DNA of 64,000 nucleotides from Streptomyces sp. STR69. Lineage in GTDB: Bacteria; Actinomycetota; Actinomycetes; Streptomycetales; Streptomycetaceae. A program made the translations under genes and the position numbers. The stretch spans positions 79,458 through 143,457 of the forward strand of contig NZ_JALJRY010000025.1 in assembly GCF_024519455.1 (NCBI RefSeq), written 5' to 3'. Shown here in pieces: positions 60,447-64,000 of this stretch; the stretch's first letter is position 1, and every line of letters starts with the position of its first letter. The notes beneath the pieces are model-generated. The model made no database searches. It was not told the origin of the DNA and worked only from the letters and a program-made list of their open reading frames with translations.

Positions 60447-61343
60447 ATGGCGCACACCGACCACCAGACCATGCGACGCGTTCTGCGCCGCGAAATCGCG
60501 GGCACCATCGGCCTGTTGACCGACGAGCAGGACTTCCGCGCCATGCGGCGCTATCGCAGCTTCACCTTCGACGACCACACCGCCTACCTCCAACAAGTGG
60601 AGGCACTCCTCAGGAGCCGAGCCGCGCAAGGCAGCCACACCAGCGTGGCCCTCTTCGATCCCCAGGAATACGCCGAGTTCTGCGCCGACAGCGGCCTGGA
60701 CCCCGACAACCCGTCGAGCCGCACCCGCTTCACCGCCGAACTCGCCACCACCGGCCCCACCCTGCCCTACGACGGCCAACCGCTCGCCGACCTCCTACCG
60801 GCTCTCGTCGACGAGGCCGTCCGCCAGGCGACCTGGGAGTACGTGACCACACTCCTGGCCCGCCTCGGCACCTGCGCCACCTGCGGCGAGGACATCGGCC
60901 GCGCGGCCTTCACCCGAGCCTCCGGCCTCCTCGTCCGCATCCTCGACACGGCCCGGCCCGGAAACCGACACCTGGTCTGCAGCGTCTCGGGAACACCCGA
61001 AACCATCGTCTGCGCCCTCCACGCCGACCAGGACGAGGACGGAGCCACTCACCTGGACGACATCGAAGCCCTCGAATTCACCAGCGTCCTCGCCCTCGGC
61101 ATCGCCACCCGAAGCCCCGGCGGCCTCGTCATGCGCACCACCAGCCCCGACACCACCGACTGCATCTACGGCTGGCGCCTGCGCGGCGACGGCCTGGAAC
61201 CCCTGACCGCCGGCGAGGTCTTCGACGCCTACTGCACCGACGTCGAATCCGGAGATCTGATCTCCCCGGAATCAGGCGTCGACTACTGCGTGCCGCCCGA
61301 CCTCGGCGACCTGGAACAGCCCCCGGGAGGACACCACCACTGA
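60447..61343 (+). CDS. hypothetical protein with CxxC
   Basis: A 298-residue soluble acidic protein. The start is ATG 60447 with AGGGGGA upstream. Residues ~10-60 are helical (MRRVLRREIAGTIGLLTDEQ). A CxxC pair occurs in LGTCATCGEDIG, and the C-terminal part is beta-rich with several cysteines and histidines (LVCSVSGTPETIVCALHADQ). No known family is recognised. The gene is 23 bases downstream of the MFS gene, so they are probably co-transcribed. It ends at a strong terminator. Confidence 0.75.
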   Translation: MAHTDHQTMRRVLRREIAGTIGLLTDEQDFRAMRRYRSFTFDDHTAYLQQVEALLRSRAAQGSHTSVALFDPQEYAEFCADSGLDPDNPSSRTRFTAELATTGPTLPYDGQPLADLLPALVDEAVRQATWEYVTTLLARLGTCATCGEDIGRAAFTRASGLLVRILDTARPGNRHLVCSVSGTPETIVCALHADQDEDGATHLDDIEALEFTSVLALGIATRSPGGLVMRTTSPDTTDCIYGWRLRGDGLEPLTAGEVFDAYCTDVESGDLISPESGVDYCVPPDLGDLEQPPGGHHH

Positions 61344-61350
61344 ACACACC

Positions 61351-61382
61351 AGGGGCACCCCACTCTGGAGTGGGGTGCCCCT
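61351..61382. terminator. bidirectional terminator
   Basis: Perfect 15-bp arms AGGGGCACCCCACTC (61351-61365) and GAGTGGGGTGCCCCT (61368-61382), between the hypothetical gene and the convergent ptsI. Confidence 0.85.
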
Positions 61383-61414
61383 GAACCAGAGCCGACGGAC
61401 AGCTTGCTGCCCGA

Positions 61415-63085
61415 CTACTCGCCGGACAGCACCGCCTGAGCCGCCTGACGCGCCTCCTCGGCACTGTCCGCGGCCCGGGCCGCAAGCGCGGCCCGCTCGC
61501 ACTGGGCCAGCGTGTACTTCGCCAGCGCCGACCGCACATACGGAATGGAAGCCGCACCCATGGAAAGGGAGGTGACTCCAAGACCGGTCAACACACAGGC
61601 CAGCAGCGGGTCGGACGCGGCCTCGCCACAGACACCACAGCTCTTGCCCTCGGCCTTCGCCCCCTCGGCGGACATCGCCACCAGGTCGAGCAGCGCGGGC
61701 TGCCACGGATCCTGCAGACGGGACACAGCGCCCACCTGACGGTCGGCCGCGAATGCATACTGCGCGAGGTCGTTGGTCCCCAGTGACAGGAACTCGACCT
61801 CCTGCAGAATCGAGCGCGCCCGCAGTGCGGCCGACGGAATCTCGACCATCGCGCCGAACTTCGCCCGAAGGCCCGCCTCCCGGCACGCGTCCGCGAACGC
61901 CTTCGCGTCCGCACGGTCCGCGACCATCGGGGCCATGACCTCAAGGTAGACAGGCAATCCCTCGGCGGCCTTGGCGAGCGCGGTCAGCTGTGTCCGCAGC
62001 ACGTCGGGATGGTCGAGCAACGAACGCAACCCGCGCACACCCAGGGCCGGGTTGGGCTCGTCGGCGGGCGTCAGGAAGTCCAGCGGCTTGTCCGCGCCGG
62101 CGTCCAGCACCCGCACGACGACACGCCCCTCGGGGAACGCCTCAAGCACCTGCCGGTAGGCCTCGACCTGCTTCTCCTCGGACGGCGCGTTCTTGCTGTC
62201 GTCCAGGAAAAGGAACTCGGTACGGAAGAGCCCCACCCCCTCGGCCCCCGCCTCCAACGCGGCCGGTACATCAGCAGGACCGCCCACGTTGGCAAGCAAC
62301 GGCACCTTGTGCCCGTCCGAGGTGGCACCCGGCCCCGTGGAAGAGGAGAGAGCGGCCTTGCGCGCGGCAGCCGCGGCCTCCAGTTCGGCCTTCTTCTCGT
62401 CACTCGGGTTCACGAAGACCTCGCCGGTGCTGCCGTCCACGGCGACAACCGTCCCCTCGGCCAACTCACCGGCACCCAGCAGCGCCACCACAGCGGGCAC
62501 ACCGAGCGCCCGCGCCAGGATCGCGCTGTGACTGGTGGGCCCGCCCTCCTCGGTGACGAAGCCGAGAACGAGGGCCGGGTCCAACAGCGCCGTATCGGCA
62601 GGCGCAAGATCACGAGCGATCAGGACGTACGGCTCGTCGCTGTCCGGAACGCCCGGCATCGGCACTCCGAGCAACCGGGCGACGATACGGTTCCGCACGT
62701 CATCGAGGTCGGCCACCCGACCGGCCAGATAGTCACCGGCACCAGCCAGCAGGGCACGGTAGGCGGCGAAGGCGTCGTACACGGCCCGCTCGGCCGTGCT
62801 GCCGACGGAGATACGGCGATCCACGTCCGTCATCAACTCGGGGTCCTGGGCCATCATGGCCTGGGCCTCAAGTACCGCTTGGGCTTCGCCCCCCGCCAGA
62901 TTGCCGCGTGCCATCAGGTCGGCCGCCACAGCGTCCACGGCCTGGCGGGCGCGCCCCTGTTCACGCTCCGCGTCCTCCACCGGAATCTGCTTGGCAGGCG
63001 GTTCCAGAACCGCCGTACCCATGTGCCGAACCTCGCCGATCGCCACACCGTGGCTCACACCGACGCCTCGCAGCGTTGTCTCCAT
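61415..63085 (-). CDS. ptsI: PTS enzyme I
   Basis: A 556-residue phosphoenolpyruvate-protein phosphotransferase. The phosphorylated residue is His186 in GGPTSHSAILARALG. The PEP-binding C-terminal barrel includes GLFRTEFLFLD, PLDFLTPADEPNPALGVRG, EIPSAAL and FLSLGTNDLAQYAFAADR, with the catalytic Cys486 in CGVCGEAASDP. It passes phosphate from PEP to HPr. ATG 63085 is chosen since METTLRGVGVSHGVAIG is the normal N-terminus. It is 78 bases downstream of crr in one transcript. Confidence 0.96.
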   Translation of the reverse strand: METTLRGVGVSHGVAIGEVRHMGTAVLEPPAKQIPVEDAEREQGRARQAVDAVAADLMARGNLAGGEAQAVLEAQAMMAQDPELMTDVDRRISVGSTAERAVYDAFAAYRALLAGAGDYLAGRVADLDDVRNRIVARLLGVPMPGVPDSDEPYVLIARDLAPADTALLDPALVLGFVTEEGGPTSHSAILARALGVPAVVALLGAGELAEGTVVAVDGSTGEVFVNPSDEKKAELEAAAAARKAALSSSTGPGATSDGHKVPLLANVGGPADVPAALEAGAEGVGLFRTEFLFLDDSKNAPSEEKQVEAYRQVLEAFPEGRVVVRVLDAGADKPLDFLTPADEPNPALGVRGLRSLLDHPDVLRTQLTALAKAAEGLPVYLEVMAPMVADRADAKAFADACREAGLRAKFGAMVEIPSAALRARSILQEVEFLSLGTNDLAQYAFAADRQVGAVSRLQDPWQPALLDLVAMSAEGAKAEGKSCGVCGEAASDPLLACVLTGLGVTSLSMGAASIPYVRSALAKYTLAQCERAALAARAADSAEEARQAAQAVLSGE

Positions 63086-63163
63086 CTCACCCGTCTCCGA
63101 TAGTGCGGCGGGTCCCGCCGCCGCGGTGGTTGTCCTGCACACCGTCATACGACGGAACTGACG

Positions 63164-63613
63164 TCACTCCCAGGTGAAGAGCCTGTCGCCGGCCTTCACA
63201 TCGCCGTCCTCGCGGAGCTCGGAGAGGGACTCGGCAGTGGCCTCAAGGGCCACGATCGGGCACACCGGGGACTTGCCGGCGGCCTCTACGGCGGCCGGGT
63301 TCCAGCGCACGACACTCTGACCGCGGGTCACGGTGTCGCCCTTGTTGACGAGCAGTTCGAAACCCTCGCCATTGAGCTGCACGGTGTCGATACCGAGATG
63401 GGTCAGAACACCATGCCCCTCGCTGTCCACGACGACGAAGGCGTGAGGGTGGAGGGAGACGATGACTCCGTCCACGGGAGAGACGGCCTCAGAAGGCTCA
63501 CGTACGGGGTCGATGGCCGTGCCGGGGCCGACCATGGCCCCGGAGAAGACGGGATCCGGCACCTCGGTCAGTCCGATGGCGCGTCCTGCGAGCGGGGACG
63601 TCACGCTGGTCAT
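63164..63613 (-). CDS. crr: PTS EIIA-Glc type protein Crr
   Basis: A 149-residue EIIA of the glucose family. The phosphorylation site is His72 in GVLTHLGIDTVQLNG, preceded by VSPVDGVIVSLHPHAFVV. GGGAGG lies 6 bases before ATG 63613. In streptomycetes this protein serves N-acetylglucosamine uptake through NagE2. The DasR-type operator at 63730-63743 lies 117 bases upstream. Confidence 0.95.
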   Translation of the reverse strand: MTSVTSPLAGRAIGLTEVPDPVFSGAMVGPGTAIDPVREPSEAVSPVDGVIVSLHPHAFVVVDSEGHGVLTHLGIDTVQLNGEGFELLVNKGDTVTRGQSVVRWNPAAVEAAGKSPVCPIVALEATAESLSELREDGDVKAGDRLFTWE

Positions 63614-63729
63614 GGGAAGCCTCCCAGGGGTGGAAATGTGATGGGGCCGTCACTACCTGTCCCGGACGGCACACTGAGCAGCAGGGTATGTCATATGTAG
63701 TACCGGTTCCGCCCGAGAGGTCTGGATTA

Positions 63730-63743
63730 GTGGTCTAGACCAC
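63730..63743. promoter_or_regulatory. DasR-responsive element (dre)
   Basis: GTGGTCTAGACCAC, a perfect 14-bp palindrome with the dre core TGGTCTAGACCA, upstream of crr-ptsI. In S. coelicolor, DasR represses pts genes through such sites, and glucosamine-6-phosphate relieves it. Confidence 0.92.
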
Positions 63744-63830
63744 ACCTCTAATCGATTTGCACCTGCTCTACGGCCGCATGTACAGTCGTACTCCTGCTTG
63801 AGGCCGAGCGATGCGACCAAGCGTCTTTGC

Positions 63831-63912
63831 TTGACCTGGCAACACCCAACTTGTCAGATCCTATCCCGGGGTCACCTTCTGCATGCCTGCAGGGCGGTGG
63901 TCAGGGGGCCGG
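63831..63912 (+). promoter_or_regulatory. putative rrn promoter region
   Basis: Between crr and the rrn leader (387 bases without a protein gene from 63614). A TTGACC (63831-63836) is followed after 17 bases by TCAGAT (63854-63859). A second -10-like TAGAGT lies at 63924-63929. Streptomyces rrn operons have several tandem promoters, so this is the expected content. Confidence 0.45.
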
Positions 63913-64000
63913 AAAAACACTGATAGAGTTTGGAACACCGAAGGGAAGCCCGGAGGAAAGCCCGAGAGGGTGAGTACAAAGGAAGCGTCCGTTCCTTGAG
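63913..64000 (+). other. rRNA operon leader (partial)
   Basis: The stretch from AACACTGATAGAGTTTGG (about 63916) to the window end, including GAGGGTGAGTACAAAGGAAG and CGTCCGTTCCTTGAG, matches from memory the conserved leader upstream of 16S rRNA in Streptomyces rrn operons. The 16S gene itself would start beyond the window. It reads away from crr. Confidence 0.75.

Noticed and set aside
1..64000. CRISPR arrays, tRNA genes, insertion sequences, integrase or attachment sites
   Set aside because: I looked for regular spaced repeats, cloverleaf-like segments, transposase motifs and terminal inverted repeats and saw none; a dedicated scan could still find a weak case.

Overview
The window is chromosomal DNA from a Streptomyces species. 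The evidence is very high GC, GTG/TTG starts mixed with ATG, dense 4-base start/stop overlaps, and a set of recognisable Streptomyces genes: rbpA with a sigma-R type promoter, the sporulation pair smeA-sffA, a conservon (cvnABCD), ppm1, and crr-ptsI under a DasR-type operator. The gene order looks like ordinary core synteny. I saw no insertion sequence, integrase, CRISPR array or tRNA gene. The right end runs into what I recognise as the leader of a ribosomal RNA operon.

Layout. 1-6.0 kb: a CNNM/HlyC-type membrane protein, a TPR-AAA ATPase of the CbxX/EccA kind, a uridine-kinase-like enzyme, a Tat-exported C39-like protein and a 48-residue membrane peptide. 6.0-11.1 kb: a TetR regulator, an acyl-CoA dehydrogenase, an unrecognised 366-residue protein and an APH-fold phosphotransferase, probably a small acyl or lipid catabolic group. 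11.3-18.3 kb: Lrp regulator, amidohydrolase, ppm1, fxsA, rbpA, an MFS protein and a glycerophosphodiester phosphodiesterase coupled to a YczE-type membrane protein. 19-24.9 kb: MocR regulator, sffA, smeA, ankyrin and HEAT-repeat proteins. 25-28.2 kb: two GT4 glycosyltransferases and an SGNH hydrolase in one overlapping operon. 28.4-33.7 kb: a 5-oxoprolinase operon (MFS, DUF1445, pxpA, pxpB, pxpC) divergent from a GntR regulator with a clear palindromic operator between them.

33.8-41.0 kb: the most unusual locus. Three genes look like a kleisin, a KITE and a 1565-residue SMC-like ATPase of the MukBEF/MksBEF/Wadjet JetABC type. There is no adjacent JetD/MksG nuclease gene. A 20-codon mini-ORF sits between the first two genes. 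41-46.3 kb: a small membrane protein and a conservon without a P450. 46.4-48.7 kb: glpF-glpK. 49-55.6 kb: an EAL-CBS-GGDEF protein with degenerate motifs, a thiolase-like/OB-fold pair, a NUDIX hydrolase and a GH31 glucosidase. 55.8-61.3 kb: acetoacetyl-CoA synthetase, a second MocR regulator divergent from an MFS gene around an AT-rich palindrome, and an unrecognised protein. 61.4-64 kb: ptsI and crr (PTS enzymes), then the rrn leader on the other strand.

The main functional themes are carbon uptake and its control (crr/ptsI, glpFK, GH31, AACS), 5-oxoproline scavenging, development (smeA/sffA, conservon, c-di-GMP-type protein, rbpA), and a candidate SMC-type DNA-handling system. At the DNA level, a 12-bp alternating pyrimidine-purine palindrome, CACGCGCGCGTG, occurs at least ten times, mostly inside genes.
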